23,290 bases of DNA from Helicobacteraceae bacterium (GCA_031276985.1 JAISMA010000024.1:1-23290); one strand, 5' to 3'. Shown: positions 1-8,527, numbered from the stretch's first letter. Translations and numbers: made by a program. Notes: generated from the sequence alone by a model not told the origin.

Positions 1-845
1 ATCTTGTCGCTTGGACGTTTGAGCGGGATCGTATTGGTTACGATAAGCTCGTCAATCTCGCCGACTTCCAGCTTTTCGTACGCCAAACCCGACAAAACCG
101 CGTGAGAACAGCACGCCATAACGCTTTTCGCGCCGCGATCTTTAAGCGCTCTAGCCGCGCCAAGCAACGTCCCGCCCGTATCCACGATGTCGTCGATCAT
201 AATCACGTCTTTATCCCGCACGTCGCCGATAATGTTCATAACCTCGCTCTGATTGGCTTTTTCGCGGCGTTTATCGACGATAACTATGTCGAGATCCAGC
301 CGTTTGGCGAAACTTCGCGCCCGCGCCACGCCGCCGATGTCGGGCGACGCGATAACGGCGTTTGAGAGTTTGCGCGATCTGATATGTTCGGCAAAAATTA
401 CCGATCCGTAGAGGTTATCGACGGGAATATCGAAAAAACCCTGAATCTGTCCCGCGTGGAGATCAAGCGTTACGAGGCGATCTATGCCCGCCGTTTCAAG
501 CAGATTCGCCACCAGCTTTGCCGTGATCGGCACTCGCGGCGCGGCTTTGCGATCTTGTCTCGAATAGCCAAAATACGGCGTTACGGCGATAATGGTACTC
601 GCGCTTGAGCGTTTGAGCGCGTCGACCATAAGCAGTATTTCCATTAGATTGTCGTTTGCGGGCGGACAGGTCGGCTGAATGATGAAAACGTCTTGACCGC
701 GCACGCTTTCGCTAATCTGAATGCCGATTTCGCCGTCGCTGAAGCGGCTTCTCGTTACTTTGCCTAAGGGATAATCCAAACTTGCGCATATTTCCGCCGC
801 CAATTGCGGATGCGCGGAACCTGAAAAAACTTTGAAACTACCCAT
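1..845 (-). CDS. prs: Ribose-phosphate pyrophosphokinase (PRPP synthetase), 3' end beyond window
   Basis: This enzyme makes PRPP from ribose 5-phosphate and ATP in the cytoplasm, for purine, pyrimidine, histidine, tryptophan and NAD synthesis. The reverse strand is open from ATG at 845 to the window edge, giving 281 codons of a family that is usually about 310 residues. The order of motifs is diagnostic: RFSDGEI near residue 35, YFGYSRQDRK near 100, the catalytic flexible loop DKRREKANQSEV near 195 and the PRPP-binding loop VIMIDDIVDTGGTL near 220. The start ATG gives the usual short N-terminus (MGSFKVFSGSAHP). A TATAAT lies about 35 bases upstream on the same strand. The last roughly 28 residues are missing only because the window ends. 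The identification is very secure. Confidence 0.97.
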   Translation of the reverse strand, partial: MGSFKVFSGSAHPQLAAEICASLDYPLGKVTRSRFSDGEIGIQISESVRGQDVFIIQPTCPPANDNLMEILLMVDALKRSSASTIIAVTPYFGYSRQDRKAAPRVPITAKLVANLLETAGIDRLVTLDLHAGQIQGFFDIPVDNLYGSVIFAEHIRSRKLSNAVIASPDIGGVARARSFAKRLDLDIVIVDKRREKANQSEVMNIIGDVRDKDVIMIDDIVDTGGTLLGAARALKDRGAKSVMACCSHAVLSGLAYEKLEVGEIDELIVTNTIPLKRPSDK

Positions 846-878
846 AGCGAAGCAACTTTTTGTGGAATTAAAGCCGAT

Positions 879-884
879 ATTATA
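879..884 (-). promoter_or_regulatory. Candidate -10 element of prs
   Basis: A perfect TATAAT reads on the minus strand, 33 bases upstream of the prs ATG, in a locally AT-rich stretch. Epsilonproteobacterial sigma-70 promoters usually have a good -10 and little conserved -35, which fits. The position allows a short leader. Confidence 0.5.
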
Positions 885-909
885 CTAACTTTAATTTAGT
901 CGTTTGGTG

Positions 910-915
910 TAGAAT
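910..915 (+). promoter_or_regulatory. Candidate -10 element of the PAS/MCP operon
   Basis: TAGAAT lies 37 bases before the PAS gene start, followed by a purine-rich Shine-Dalgarno (GGGGGGAG at 937-944) nine bases before the ATG. It is divergent from the prs promoter, so the two transcription units share this roughly 100-base intergenic region. Confidence 0.4.
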
Positions 916-952
916 ACCTAACCTAAACGTCAAAGCGGGGGGAGCAAACACA

Positions 953-1333
953 ATGGCTGAAATTGTTTTGCGCGACGATCACTTTCTGGTTTCGCAGACA
1001 AACGAAAAAGGAATCATCATTTTCGCCAACGAAGATTTTGTCAATATAGCGGGCTATTCGTTAAGCGAGATGATTGGCAAACAGCACAACGTTGTGCGGC
1101 ACCCCGATATGCCCAAAGCGGCGTTCAAAGCGCTGTGGGATACGATCCAAAGCGGCAAGGTCTGGACGGGCTTCGTCAAAAACCGCGCCAAAAACGGCGA
1201 TTTTTACTGGGTCTACGCAACCATAATGCAGACGACGAGTTTTAACGGCGAGAAAGCCTATATTTCCGCCAGACGCAAGCCAAACCGCGCTGAAATCGCC
1301 GAAGCCGAAGCCCTCTACGAGACGATGCGATGA
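953..1333 (+). CDS. Aer/CetB-type PAS-domain redox sensor
   Basis: This is a single-domain cytoplasmic PAS protein of 126 residues with no membrane segment. It closely follows the Aer PAS pattern: VVRHPDMP near residue 47, then LWDTIQSGKVWTG and VKNRAKNGDFYWV. R49, H50, D52 and W71 sit where E. coli Aer has R57, H58, D60 and W79, residues known to matter for FAD binding, at a constant offset of eight. That supports FAD as cofactor. In Campylobacter, CetB (PAS) works with CetA (membrane MCP) as a split Aer for energy taxis. Here the PAS gene overlaps the following MCP gene by ATGA, so translational coupling and a shared function are likely. I infer a CetB-like role; the exact orthology is not proven. 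Confidence 0.88.
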   Translation: MAEIVLRDDHFLVSQTNEKGIIIFANEDFVNIAGYSLSEMIGKQHNVVRHPDMPKAAFKALWDTIQSGKVWTGFVKNRAKNGDFYWVYATIMQTTSFNGEKAYISARRKPNRAEIAEAEALYETMR

Positions 1334-2448
1334 GCAGAACAATCAAAATAACCATTCTTTCGTTTATCGCGTTTGTGGCTATTATGGCGGCTATTTACGA
1401 TCAAGCGGCGATTAGCTTGGTCGGCGTTTCGCTGCTGTTTGTGGCGGCGATCGTCTTTATCGCCAAAAGCGCGGGGCGCAAAAACAATAAAGGCGCGCTG
1501 GAAACGCTTGAAGAGTTCAAAGAGCTAATCAAGCTAAAACGCAATCAAATGTCCGCGCTTAACCCCAACGCAAGCGAGTTAAGCAGGGAGATTCACGGCG
1601 CGGCGGACGTCTTTATAAGCCACACGCAGGAATATATGCTCACGATCGCGCAGGCGATCTTGATTGTGGAGCGGGTGCAAAAGGGGCTGTTATCCTGCCG
1701 ATTAAGCTTCGAGCAGGACGATCCGCTGCTGGCGACGCTCTCCAAAAGCCTCAACAAAATGCTTGATACGTTCCAGTCGTATTTTGTCGATCGCGCTCTG
1801 CTAACCTTTGAAGCGTTTGGAAACGGCGATTTTAGCAGGCGAATCGACACGGACGGCATAGATCACGACATTTTGAAGCTGTTTGAAGGAATCAACGGTT
1901 TGGGCGGCAAACTTGCGGAAATGCAAGCCAAAAACGAGGCGAACGCCAAAACGATCACGGAGCGATCGAACGCGCTTGAAACCGCAATCGACGCTTTGCG
2001 CGAAGAAAGCCTTGTCAAAGCCGAAACGATCGTAAGCGCGCTGATGAGTAAAATCAACGAAACGAGCCAAAAAGAGAACGAGCTTGCGAATAAATTGGTG
2101 CAGTTAAGCCGCGACGCGGAACAGGTTAAGGGCGTTTTAAGCGTTATCGGCGACATTGCCGATCAGACCAATCTTTTGGCGCTAAACGCCGCGATCGAAG
2201 CGGCGCGGGCGGGCGAACACGGGCGCGGCTTCGCGGTTGTCGCCGACGAGGTGCGAAAATTAGCCGAGCGCACGCAAAAAAGCCTAGCCGAAACGAGCGC
2301 GTCGATCAGCGCGGTTGTGCAATCAATCGGCGACAGCTCCGATTCTATGAGCGCCAACGCCGCCGAAATGGATTCGCTGGTGGCAAACGTCGAAGAGGTT
2401 CAAAGCGTAATGCGGCAGGTCGTAACGACGCTTGATAACCTCCGCTAA
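1330..2448 (+). CDS. CetA-like methyl-accepting chemotaxis protein, apparently short at the C-terminus
   Basis: This is a membrane-anchored chemotaxis transducer of 372 residues. Two adjacent hydrophobic segments (about residues 7-25 and 28-46) form a hairpin with almost no periplasmic part, so it cannot sense external ligands directly. This matches CetA/Aer-type architecture. A HAMP-like stretch (FGNGDFSRRI near 165) is followed by the signalling helices and the highly conserved tip DQTNLLALNAAIEAARAGE with GRGFAVVADEVRKLAERT, which bind CheA and CheW. The protein stops at TAA 2446-2448, about 80 residues past the tip. From memory, relatives run perhaps 60 residues further, so the second helix of the hairpin would be incomplete. 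The frame reopens after the stop but enters AT-rich DNA of different character. Function may be impaired, or this may be a shorter class. Confidence 0.85.
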   Translation: MSRTIKITILSFIAFVAIMAAIYDQAAISLVGVSLLFVAAIVFIAKSAGRKNNKGALETLEEFKELIKLKRNQMSALNPNASELSREIHGAADVFISHTQEYMLTIAQAILIVERVQKGLLSCRLSFEQDDPLLATLSKSLNKMLDTFQSYFVDRALLTFEAFGNGDFSRRIDTDGIDHDILKLFEGINGLGGKLAEMQAKNEANAKTITERSNALETAIDALREESLVKAETIVSALMSKINETSQKENELANKLVQLSRDAEQVKGVLSVIGDIADQTNLLALNAAIEAARAGEHGRGFAVVADEVRKLAERTQKSLAETSASISAVVQSIGDSSDSMSANAAEMDSLVANVEEVQSVMRQVVTTLDNLR

Positions 2449-2481
2449 CGCGATCGCCGATTGGCGCAAGAAGAAAGACTA

Positions 2482-2646
2482 ATGTCGGAAAAGATTATTA
2501 TTAATTTAGTTAATGGAGAAAAAAATTATCTCGAACAATCAATACAAGTTTCGGAGAAATTGACGTCAATGAGAATACAGATTTTTATACGAACAAAGCA
2601 AAAAATAATAGTTTTTTATACTATAAATTTTATAATGTTAAAATAA
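2482..2646 (+). CDS. Possible small ORF or relic (54 codons), unknown
   Basis: This frame is the same as that of the upstream MCP and begins 33 bases after its stop, with a weak purine-rich stretch (AAGAAAGA) before ATG. The product would be Ile/Lys/Asn-rich (starts MSEKIIINLVNGEKN) and ends in a hydrophobic tail (IIVFYTINFIML). I do not recognise it. Being in frame with the MCP, it could be a divergent or decayed continuation of that protein as easily as a separate small gene. The chance of it being a real gene is low. Confidence 0.2.
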   Translation: MSEKIIINLVNGEKNYLEQSIQVSEKLTSMRIQIFIRTKQKIIVFYTINFIMLK

Positions 2647-2648
2647 TA

Positions 2649-2872
2649 ATGGAATGTTTTATTTTACAAGGTATTAGCGCGGTAGCGGCGTGTGATTTTG
2701 AAAATGAACTTGGCGACGGCGCAAAACTAGCCTAATTTCTACAAAATGTTATAACGCTTGGAAAACAAAGGAAAGAAGCGCGGCGCTTATGAGAAATCAA
2801 TCGATATTTGAGTATATTTCGACAACAAAGGAATTGTTGGATCAATTTGAATGGTTTTCAAAAAATAATTAA
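2649..2872 (+). pseudogene. Possible decayed ORF fragments, unknown
   Basis: A short frame from ATG 2649 stops at 2735 (ends GDGAKLA) and then stays open for 18 further codons to a stop at 2790-2792. A second frame carries ATG 2789 and is open from 2708 to 2872, ending TTKELLDQFEWFSKNN, which looks like an amphipathic helix. The frames are contiguous and suggest one protein broken by a stop and a frameshift, but no family can be named. Chance ORFs in AT-rich DNA are an alternative. Confidence 0.15.
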
Positions 2873-2953
2873 AGAAAAGAATTGTATGAAACGGATAATT
2901 CCGACTGAGAATAATAGCTTTAATTCATCAACGATAAAATCACGCGAAAAGCG

Positions 2954-4972
2954 TTATGGCTTGGCGGCTAATTCCACCATTCCGGCTTCGTACAAAAATT
3001 GGCTTGGCGCGTAATCGATTTTTTTGTAAGCGTCTCTTGCGGCAAAGGATAGAAAAAGGCTCTCTTTGGCGCGGGTAACGGCGACGTAAAATAGCCTGCG
3101 CTCTTCTTCGATCGCGCCGCCCTGATTCATCAGTTTGCGGTTTGGAAAGCGCCCGTCCATTAGATCGATGACAAAAACTTCGTTAAATTCCAGCCCTTTA
3201 GATGCATGAACGCTTAACAGATTAACGCCGCCGCCCTCGCTCATTTCGCTTGAGCCTAGCGCCATAGCGTTGATAAATCTCTCGCTTGTTTGGTAGCGAT
3301 CGGACAGTTCTTTTAGCGTCCGCGCCTTTTCAAAAACCCGTTCTTTCGCGCTCTCAAAAACCGCGTCGTTAAATACGCCGTTTTTCGTGGCGCGTTGTTT
3401 TGCCAAACGCGAAGCGATCGCCTCAAACAGCGGCGAGGCGATAATGTGCTCCAGTTGCTTTTTCGGATTTAGCGCCGATCGCAAAGCGCAAAGCAGCTCC
3501 CAAAAATCCCCCAAAAACTTAGCCGATTCGCCGTTTATCTGCGGGTGCGTCAAAAGCGGGTGATTTTCAAATCCGCGAGGCAAATCCGCGCCGTTTATGC
3601 CGCGCGGTTTTTGCGCTTCGTAACCAAACAGCCCAAGCTCTTTTGAGCCAAAAATCGGCTTATCTTGGCGCTTTGGCTCAAGAAAGCCGCGCAAAAAATC
3701 GCCGTCGCCAAGTTTCAGGCTCGCGTCGTACAGATCCTTTGCGCCGTTTGCGCCAAAGCCCGCCGCGTATTCCATGATGTGAACGAAAGCGAGTAGATCG
3801 CGCGGATTGATTGTTAGCTGTATCAAATCAAGCGCGGCTTTAATTTCGCGCGATTCAAAAAAGCCGTTGCCGCCCCTGCGTTTGCACGGCAAACCAAGCT
3901 CTCTTAACGCCGCCTCGATCCCGTCGGCGCTGGAGTTGTTGCGAAAGATCACCGCGATCTCGTTTTTGGCGCACAAAGACGCGGCGATTTTAGCGGCGAT
4001 CGCGCGATATTGCTCGTAAAGCTCGTCGTACATCAGCAGTTTCGGCGGCGAACCGATATGCGGTTTGACGGGTTGCAACTCTTTTTCGTAGACTCGTTTA
4101 TTGCGCGCTATCACGCGGTTTGCCAAGCTCAAAATTAGCGCGGTCGATCGATAATTTTTCGTCAACGTCCAGACTTTGGCGTTTTTGTAGCGTTTTTCAA
4201 ACTCGGAGATAATGCCAATATCCGCGCCGTTAAAGGCGTAAATGCTCTGATCGTAATCGCCCACGCAAAAAAGCGACGGCGGATTTATCGCCTCCAGCAC
4301 CGCGTTTTGAAGCGGATTTGTGTCTTGATACTCATCCACCAGTACCTCTCGATACGGATTTTTCGCGCCCGCTTTCAGCGCTTTACGCATTTGAAGCAGC
4401 AGATCGTTAAATCCCGCGAATCCAAGCTCCTCTTTTAGCGCGTCAAATTCGTCGAACATCTTTTGATAGAGCGCGGCGTTTGCCTTGTGCGCGGCGTTTT
4501 TTGCCGCCAGATAATCGCCCAAATCCTCTTCGTCGCGGTTTTCAAACAGATTTTTGTAATCGAACAACGCGGAAGCGCTCAACAGATTTTCCGCGCCGAG
4601 CGATTTAGCCGCGTATTTGTCATAGACGGTTTTGAACAGCGTTTTAAGCTCCGCCGGACGTTTTAGGAGTATCTCTTTACCGATGTTTTTTAGCCATTTG
4701 TAGCTGACCGAATGAAACGTTCCCGCCATAACCCTGTCGGCGGTTTTTTGGTTGAACGCTTTGGCGATTCTAGCTGTCATCTCGCCCGCCGCTTTGTTGG
4801 TGAATGTCAAAAGCAGTATCTCTTCTGGCGCTACGCCGTTTTCCAGCAAACGCGCTATGCGCCCCACGATCGCGCTTGTTTTGCCCACGCCCGCGCCCGC
4901 GATGATTAGGTTATAGCCAAACGGAGCGCTCGCCGCGTCCAATTGCTCTTTGTTTAACCTTGAAAGCGGCAT
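2954..4972 (-). CDS. UvrD/Rep-family superfamily 1A DNA helicase
   Basis: This is an ATP-dependent 3'-5' DNA helicase of 672 residues, the type used in repair and replication restart. The superfamily 1A motifs appear in order: Q motif LNKEQLDAA near residue 6, Walker A AGAGVGKT at 25-32 (V where S or T is usual), motif Ia LLLTFTNKAAGEM, motif II VDEYQDTNP, motif III GDYDQSIYAFNGA, motif IV TKNYRSTALIL, motif V LLSVHASKGLEFNEVF and motif VI RRLFYVAVTRAKE. The wording, including VIFRNNSSADGIEAALRELG, is very like Campylobacter UvrD, and the length is close. Its start is 27 bases downstream of the tkt stop on the same strand, so the two are probably cotranscribed. Whether to call it uvrD, rep or pcrA cannot be settled from sequence alone. 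Confidence 0.93.
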   Translation of the reverse strand: MPLSRLNKEQLDAASAPFGYNLIIAGAGVGKTSAIVGRIARLLENGVAPEEILLLTFTNKAAGEMTARIAKAFNQKTADRVMAGTFHSVSYKWLKNIGKEILLKRPAELKTLFKTVYDKYAAKSLGAENLLSASALFDYKNLFENRDEEDLGDYLAAKNAAHKANAALYQKMFDEFDALKEELGFAGFNDLLLQMRKALKAGAKNPYREVLVDEYQDTNPLQNAVLEAINPPSLFCVGDYDQSIYAFNGADIGIISEFEKRYKNAKVWTLTKNYRSTALILSLANRVIARNKRVYEKELQPVKPHIGSPPKLLMYDELYEQYRAIAAKIAASLCAKNEIAVIFRNNSSADGIEAALRELGLPCKRRGGNGFFESREIKAALDLIQLTINPRDLLAFVHIMEYAAGFGANGAKDLYDASLKLGDGDFLRGFLEPKRQDKPIFGSKELGLFGYEAQKPRGINGADLPRGFENHPLLTHPQINGESAKFLGDFWELLCALRSALNPKKQLEHIIASPLFEAIASRLAKQRATKNGVFNDAVFESAKERVFEKARTLKELSDRYQTSERFINAMALGSSEMSEGGGVNLLSVHASKGLEFNEVFVIDLMDGRFPNRKLMNQGGAIEEERRLFYVAVTRAKESLFLSFAARDAYKKIDYAPSQFLYEAGMVELAAKP

Positions 4973-4999
4973 AGATCCGTCTTGAACGCGCTTTGGCGA

Positions 5000-6919
5000 T
5001 TAGTCAAGCATGTTTTTCGCAAGTTGAGCGATTCGATCGGCGTTAAAACCGAAGCGTTCAAAAAGCTCCGTCGCGGTAGCCGACGCGCCGAAAGTTTCCA
5101 TACCAACGACCGCTTCCGCGAAGCGAAACCACTCGTTCGCGCTTGCCGCCTCGATCGCGATCGCGATTGTGTTTGGATCGATAATCGTCTCGATATATTC
5201 GTCGTCTTGCTCCGCAAACAGATCGAAGCACGGAACGCTGACGACGTTTGCGCGCGCGCCCAAGCGCTCAAGTTTATCGGCGGCGGCGAGAGCTAATTCA
5301 ACTTCGCTTCCGCTTGCGATCAGCGTTATTTGCGCTTTTTTGGAGGCGCGAAGCAGATAACCGCCTTTCGTTACGTCGCCTTTGGCTTGGCTTTGATCGA
5401 GCGCGGGCAGATTTTGTCGGCTTAAAACAAACGCCGAAGGCGCGTCGAGTTTGAGCGCGATCTTCCATGCGGCTATGTTTTCAAAGCCGTCTGCGGGGCG
5501 AAAAACGTAAAAATTCGGCAAAGCGCGATAGGCGCTAAGATGTTCTACGGGCTGGTGCGTCGCGCCGTCCTCGCCCACGCCGATGCTGTCGTGCGTCCAG
5601 ATAAAAAATCGTTTGGCGCTCATCAGCGCCGCCGTTCTAATCGCGGGTTTTTGATAGTCGCTAAAGACGAAAAAGGTCGAATCAAACGGGATAAAAAGCC
5701 CGTACAGCGCGATCGCGTTGGTAATGGCGCTCATAGCGTGCTCCCGAATGCCAAAACGTATATTCGCGCCCAAAGGCGCAACGCCCAAATCTTTAAGCTC
5801 GGTTTTATTTGATCCCGCCAAATCCGCGCTTCCGCCGATAAAGCCCGTAAGCGCCCGCGCAATCGCGTTGATGATCGCGCCGTTTGTGTCGCGGGTGGCT
5901 TTTGGCGATCCGTCGAAATCGGGGTATTGAATAGAATCAAAATCGGGATTTAACAGCCGTTCCAGCAGCGGTTTTTTGTCCGATTTCCGAACGCGATCAT
6001 TCCACTCGCGCTCGTACATTTCGCCCTTTTCAAGCGCGGTTCTAAACCACGTCAGCGCGGTTTGCGGAATATAAAAACTTTCGGCGCTTCGTCCCGCTTT
6101 GGCTTTTGAGTCGGCGATTTCGCTTTCTCCAAGCGGCGCGCCGTGCGTTTTGCAACTGCCTTCCACGTTTGCCGCGCCTTTGGCGATCGTAGTTTTTGCG
6201 ATGATGATCGTAGGTTTGCTTTGCGTTTTGGCGCTTTCAAAAGCGGCGTTGATTTGCGCGAAATCGTGTCCGTTTATGGCGATCGTATGCCAGCCCTGCG
6301 ATTCAAATCGCGCCTCGACGTTTTCGTTGAAGCATATTCCTAGTTTGCCGTCGATCGTAATGTCGTTGCTGTCGTAGATGACAATCAAATTATCGAGCTT
6401 GTTAAATCCGGCAAACGAAGCCGCTTCGTAGCTAACGCCTTCCATAATGTCGCCGTCGCCGCAAAAGCACCACGTCTTGTGGTCGATAATCTCCTTGCCC
6501 AAAAGCGCCTCCGCGCGTTTTTGCGCGAATGCAAAGCCAACCGCGTTTGCAAAGCCCTGCCCCAAAGGTCCCGTCGTAACCTCGATCCCTTCGGTGTGAG
6601 CGCGTTCAGGGTGTCCGGGCGTTTTGGAATCAAGCCGTCTGAAGTTTTTCAGATCGTCCAAACTCGTCGAATATCCCCACAGATGAAGCAGCGAATATAT
6701 CAGCGCGCTGCCGTGTCCGCCTGAAAAGACGACGCGATCGCGGTTAAGCCACTTGGGATTTTTTGGATTGTGCTTGAAATGGAAGCTAAAAACGCTTGCA
6801 ATATCAGCCAAACCCATAGGCATGCCAGGGTGTCCGGAGTTTGCCTTTTGAACCATATCTACCGCTAAAAAGCGGATTGTGTCGGACATTTCGCCAAGCG
6901 GCGCGTTTTCAAGAAGCAT
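5000..6919 (-). CDS. tkt: Transketolase
   Basis: This is the thiamine-diphosphate enzyme of the non-oxidative pentose phosphate pathway, moving two-carbon units between ketose and aldose phosphates. The 639-residue product carries FLAVDMVQKANSGHPGMPMGLADI at the N-terminus (quoted in parts: SGHPGMPMG), the TPP/metal motif GDGDIMEGVSYEA, the catalytic-region motif RFGIREHAM and the C-terminal domain. I place the start at ATG 6919 (MLLENAPLGEMSD). A longer frame begins at a TTG at 6949, but this adds ten residues with no family support, and the ATG start matches the usual N-terminal length. It leads a probable two-gene unit with the helicase. In Campylobacter, tkt normally follows ispA; here ispA is about 15 kb away. 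Confidence 0.97.
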   Translation of the reverse strand: MLLENAPLGEMSDTIRFLAVDMVQKANSGHPGMPMGLADIASVFSFHFKHNPKNPKWLNRDRVVFSGGHGSALIYSLLHLWGYSTSLDDLKNFRRLDSKTPGHPERAHTEGIEVTTGPLGQGFANAVGFAFAQKRAEALLGKEIIDHKTWCFCGDGDIMEGVSYEAASFAGFNKLDNLIVIYDSNDITIDGKLGICFNENVEARFESQGWHTIAINGHDFAQINAAFESAKTQSKPTIIIAKTTIAKGAANVEGSCKTHGAPLGESEIADSKAKAGRSAESFYIPQTALTWFRTALEKGEMYEREWNDRVRKSDKKPLLERLLNPDFDSIQYPDFDGSPKATRDTNGAIINAIARALTGFIGGSADLAGSNKTELKDLGVAPLGANIRFGIREHAMSAITNAIALYGLFIPFDSTFFVFSDYQKPAIRTAALMSAKRFFIWTHDSIGVGEDGATHQPVEHLSAYRALPNFYVFRPADGFENIAAWKIALKLDAPSAFVLSRQNLPALDQSQAKGDVTKGGYLLRASKKAQITLIASGSEVELALAAADKLERLGARANVVSVPCFDLFAEQDDEYIETIIDPNTIAIAIEAASANEWFRFAEAVVGMETFGASATATELFERFGFNADRIAQLAKNMLD

Positions 6920-6949
6920 TAGGATTCTTTCGGAAAAAATAGGGCGCAA

Positions 6950-7339
6950 GTTTAGCAGAAGCTAGATTTATCGCGCCCGCTTCCTTGAAAACAATCGAGC
7001 GGCGCAAAGCGCTAAATAAACGCGAATATCCATTTTTTTGATGACAATCGCATACAAACGACATTCGTGAAGGCTTTTGGCTTTCTTTTTTAGATACTCG
7101 CTTGCGCGGGAAGGACGGGGGCGTAAGCGCTTTAAGCTACTGAACGCGCTGAATCGTCATTTTTGCGTCTTTCTTTGTCATTTTGCGCGAAGTCGCAGAA
7201 TCTATTGCTGCCGTCATGCGCGCAAAACGCCGCCGCGATGGCGGCGCAAGGCGCGGAGAGGGAGGGGAGGCGGGGAGGTTAAACGCCGAGCTTAACGCAT
7301 CCGCCACAGGGGCGCGGGAATGATGGGGGAGGGGAGCGT
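6950..7339. other. Intergenic region rich in degenerate palindromic repeats
   Basis: This 390-base gap between tkt and the PepSY gene has no supported coding sequence. From about 7091 it is occupied by pieces of a dispersed repeat family (see the repeat entries) and purine-rich GGGAGG runs. The part nearest tkt must carry the tkt promoter, but I see no strong -10. Confidence 0.6.
7091..7330. repeat. Degenerate dispersed palindromic repeat cluster
   Basis: Pieces resemble those at 8593-8755. At 7091-7121 TAGATACTCGC..GCGCGGGAAGGACGGG parallels TAGATTCCCGC..GCGCGGGAATGACGGG at 8721-8750. TGTCATTTTGCGCG at 7177-7190 parallels TGTCATTCCGCGCG. A perfect hairpin CGCCGC-GATG-GCGGCG sits at 7231-7246, and GCGCGGGAATGATGGGG lies at 7312-7328. 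These are REP/dRS3-like non-coding repeats, here decayed. Confidence 0.6.
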
Positions 7340-8527
7340 TTATTGTGGCGCTCTTGCCGTCTTTTTGTTTCTCCTGTAAAACATCATTATTCCGCTTACG
7401 CCAAATAGAGCCATTGAGAGCGACGATACGCACCATAAAGCCTTGCCAATTTCTCCGAAGAATGTTCCGTAATGAAGTTGGCTTATGCTTGAGAGGATTT
7501 TCTCTTTTATTGGTTCGTCGCTGTAGCTGTTATATTTGATTGCATTGTTTTGCATATCGATATTTATATTATCCGCTCCGCCGTATCCGTTATAATCTCT
7601 TTTTTTATACGCCGCGCTATAAGGTTCGTTCATTTTATCTGGAATCCAAAATAAAAAGTTATTACCTTTTGGCATATTGTCTATAGCTATCTGAAACGCT
7701 TTTACGGTTTCATCAAAATCAAACGGTTTTGGAATGCGCTCGACTCTTTCAACTATCTCGTAAGGTTCGCTTTCATAACCTATCAATCCGTGAAATAGCG
7801 TTCTAACCCAATCGTACGTAAAGTATAATCCGCTTAAACTCATCAAAAGAACAAACGCAAACGTATAAACTCCCGTAACGCTATGGAGTTTATACCAAAA
7901 AGCATGACCTTTGGATTTCAGGTCTATTTTCATATTTCTCGAAAAGTTTCTTTTTAGCATGGGAATGTAAAAGTATAATCCCATGATTGACAAAAGAACA
8001 ATAACGAGAGTTGATATGGCTACTACCTCTTCGCCGATTTCGCCTCTGTCTTCCGTTGAATAGTCCAAAGACACGTGAAGCAATGTTATAGCTCTAAAAA
8101 GTCTATCGCTAAACGCGGGAAGTATTTCGCCGTCGTATCTGCTGACGGAGTAAAAGCCAAGCGTTCCTTTATATAACGTATAGATGTCGCTTGGATCCGC
8201 TTTTTCCTTATCAAATGAAGCTCTTATGCCTAAAGGCTCGTTTTCTCCGTCATATCCTAAAACGTGGAGTTTTGCGTTTGGTCTTTGTTCGAGAAATCTT
8301 TGCAATGTCCGCTCAACGCTTAAAACCTCTCCGCTTTTGTTTTTTTCGAGATAGTTTAACTCCAATCTTGAAAGCTCGTTACTATACGAAAGCGCCGCTC
8401 CAGTTACTCCAATAATTACTATCGGGATACAAAAGACGATCCCTAATATCTTATGGGTTTGCTTTAGCAGGCGCTTTAGCGAAATCGTTGAAACGCTTTT
8501 TGTTTGAATTTGGCTTTGTTGGGTCAT
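7340..8527 (-). CDS. PepSY-associated TM protein, possible siderophore/heme-linked reductase
   Basis: This is a 395-residue inner-membrane protein of the PepSY-TM family (PiuB/FpvG-like), whose members are linked to iron-complex uptake and reduction. Four hydrophobic segments lie at about 27-48, 168-190, 218-240 and 362-386, with two large periplasmic domains between helices 1-2 and 3-4. Conserved histidines sit at the membrane edges: KQTHKILG, TLLHVSLDYS, YKLHSVTGVY and SQLHYGTFFGEIG. The last three fit the family's typical His pattern, often proposed to bind heme. AAGGAAACCAA directly precedes the ATG. It lies downstream of the TonB-dependent receptor on the same strand, 243 bases away, which supports a joint role. 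The substrate is unknown, and the repeat-filled gap may give it its own transcription control. Confidence 0.85.
   Translation of the reverse strand: MTQQSQIQTKSVSTISLKRLLKQTHKILGIVFCIPIVIIGVTGAALSYSNELSRLELNYLEKNKSGEVLSVERTLQRFLEQRPNAKLHVLGYDGENEPLGIRASFDKEKADPSDIYTLYKGTLGFYSVSRYDGEILPAFSDRLFRAITLLHVSLDYSTEDRGEIGEEVVAISTLVIVLLSIMGLYFYIPMLKRNFSRNMKIDLKSKGHAFWYKLHSVTGVYTFAFVLLMSLSGLYFTYDWVRTLFHGLIGYESEPYEIVERVERIPKPFDFDETVKAFQIAIDNMPKGNNFLFWIPDKMNEPYSAAYKKRDYNGYGGADNINIDMQNNAIKYNSYSDEPIKEKILSSISQLHYGTFFGEIGKALWCVSSLSMALFGVSGIMMFYRRNKKTARAPQ

Larger units (their letters stand above)
2449..2953. other. AT-rich islet without a convincing gene
   Basis: These roughly 500 bases between the MCP stop and the helicase stop are visibly richer in A and T than either neighbour and have unlike codon use. 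They contain only short open stretches: 54 codons from ATG 2482, 28 from ATG 2649 and 27 from ATG 2789. None is recognisable, and none has the GCG/CGC-rich codon pattern of the surrounding genes. The islet could be a decayed gene, an acquired scrap, or the remains of the 3' end of the MCP gene. Confidence 0.55.

Noticed and set aside
102..608. Open frames on the plus strand opposite prs
   Set aside because: They lie antisense to a clear prs gene and have no family features; GC-rich codons create such shadows throughout the window.
6920..6949. A TTG start giving transketolase ten more residues
   Set aside because: The extra residues have no counterpart in the family, and ATG 6919 gives the expected N-terminal length.
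7077..7295. A 72-codon frame between tkt and the PepSY gene
   Set aside because: It runs through the palindromic repeat cluster, is extremely Arg-rich and has no ribosome binding site.
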